From the NCBI GenBank assembly GCA_030430875.1, contig JAUIKI010000011.1, forward strand, positions 1 to 14,385: 14,385 nt of DNA, read 5' to 3'. This DNA comes from Gammaproteobacteria bacterium (lineage in GTDB: Bacteria > Pseudomonadota > Gammaproteobacteria > Pseudomonadales > JAUIKI01). The notes below the pieces were generated by a model. The model made no database searches. It was not told where the DNA came from and saw only the letters and a program-made list of their open reading frames with translations. The translations under genes and the position numbers were made by a program. This document shows, one piece after another, positions 14,051-14,385 of the stretch. Within the stretch, counting starts at the first letter, position 1. Every line of letters begins with the position of its first letter.

Positions 14051-14078
14051 TTGTGTAAGTATCTTGGATAGATATAAT
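14051..14078 (+). promoter_or_regulatory. Possible plus-strand promoter (upstream of a tandem pair)
   Basis: TTGTGT (14051-14056), a 16-bp spacer and a perfect TATAAT (14073-14078) occur in the short gap after the thiamine-binding protein gene. The -35 match is poor and no plus-strand gene follows in the window. Confidence 0.3.
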
Positions 14079-14097
14079 CCGTTAAACGTTTTGCAAA

Positions 14098-14124
14098 TTG
14101 AACGATAAACTAAACTGGTATAAT
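14098..14124 (+). promoter_or_regulatory. Possible plus-strand extended -10 promoter
   Basis: TGGTATAAT (14116-14124) is a perfect extended -10 element. TTGAAC (14098-14103) is a fair -35 but at a short 15-bp spacing. It points into the convergent gene at 14126-14385 and would yield antisense RNA there. AT-rich chance similarity is possible. Confidence 0.35.
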
Positions 14125-14125
14125 T

Positions 14126-14385
14126 TTAGTTAGCATCCCATATGCAGTATTTGTTGCCATCATAGGTAAATAAGTATACTGATACAGGATAATTGCCTTC
14201 CTTATGATTTGAGATTTGTTTCTTAGGAAGAATGCTCCATAACCATTTCAGATCTGCATTTTCTCTATCTTCTTTTGAAAATGAGAGTATAAAATCTTCC
14301 TCATTTTCAAAGTCTTCTGTTGATGCCATTCGCTCAAAAATACAATACTGACCTTTCATATATGGCCAGATTTGATCTTGCCAGG
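14126..14385 (-). CDS. Unrecognised protein, C-terminal part (5' end beyond the window)
   Basis: A minus-strand frame ends at the TAA at 14126-14128 and stays open to the right edge. An internal ATG at 14359 would give 77 residues, but the frame continues upstream through WQDQIWPY without a stop, so the gene may begin outside the window. The visible protein is soluble, with an acidic middle (EDFENEEDFILSFSKED) and an aromatic C-terminus (SVYLFTYDGNKYCIWDAN). I do not recognise a family. The size and acidic, aromatic composition resemble some small immunity-type or SMI1-like proteins, but no diagnostic motif is present, and this remains a guess. It faces the thiamine-binding protein gene tail-to-tail with an 89-bp gap and no clear terminator between them. 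Confidence 0.55.
   Translation of the reverse strand, partial: WQDQIWPYMKGQYCIFERMASTEDFENEEDFILSFSKEDRENADLKWLWSILPKKQISNHKEGNYPVSVYLFTYDGNKYCIWDAN

Noticed and set aside
1..14385. CRISPR arrays, insertion sequences, integrases, phage genes or attachment sites
   Set aside because: No regularly spaced repeats, transposase or integrase frames, or tRNA-end duplications were seen. The tRNA-Ser is not followed by an integrase.

Overview
The window looks like chromosomal DNA of an AT-rich gammaproteobacterium. The evidence is a tRNA-Ser(UGA) gene next to a YccA-type Bax-inhibitor-1 gene, followed by tusD-tusC-tusB in the same order as in enterobacteria and pseudomonads. RimO and PrmA are also of the proteobacterial type. 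I cannot name the genus from sequence alone. Both window edges cut through genes: a PH-domain membrane protein on the left and an unrecognised protein on the right.

Positions 1-3189, all on the minus strand, read right to left. First comes a seven-helix BI-1/YccA membrane protein with a clear promoter, a ribosome binding site and a strong intrinsic terminator. A small YcxB-like membrane protein follows, then a DUF2007 protein, then tusD, tusC and tusB (sulfur relay for 2-thiolation of tRNA wobble uridine), and then a second small membrane protein with a bacterial PH-like domain that runs off the edge. tusE, the usual partner of tusBCD, is not in the window.

Positions 3288-3460 hold tRNA-Ser(UGA) with a stable-RNA-type promoter. 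Positions 3591-9806 (minus) are one giant signalling gene of about 2050-2071 codons. It encodes a Ser/Thr protein kinase, a STAND/AAA-type ATPase, a long helical repeat region, a GAF domain, a coiled coil, a histidine kinase, a degenerate receiver and a canonical receiver. It is transcribed divergently from a FadL/OmpP1-type outer-membrane transporter (9954-11453, plus). The only intergenic space they share is 147 bp.

Positions 11445-13657 (minus) are a translation-modification pair, rimO then prmA, which overlap and are probably translationally coupled. They modify ribosomal proteins uS12 and uL11. The prmA end overlaps the fadL end tail-to-tail. Positions 13740-14036 (plus) encode an MTH1187-family thiamine-binding protein with a strong Shine-Dalgarno sequence, divergent from rimO. 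The last 260 bases hold the 3' part of an unrecognised minus-strand gene.

Most genes are housekeeping or conserved. The strongest candidate for unusual biology is the combined Ser/Thr-His kinase next to the FadL-like transporter. Its domain order is known from other bacteria and fungi, but the signal, the phosphotransfer partner and any link to the porin are unknown. No CRISPR array, insertion sequence, integrase or replication origin was seen, and no stretch above 300 bases lacks a gene.
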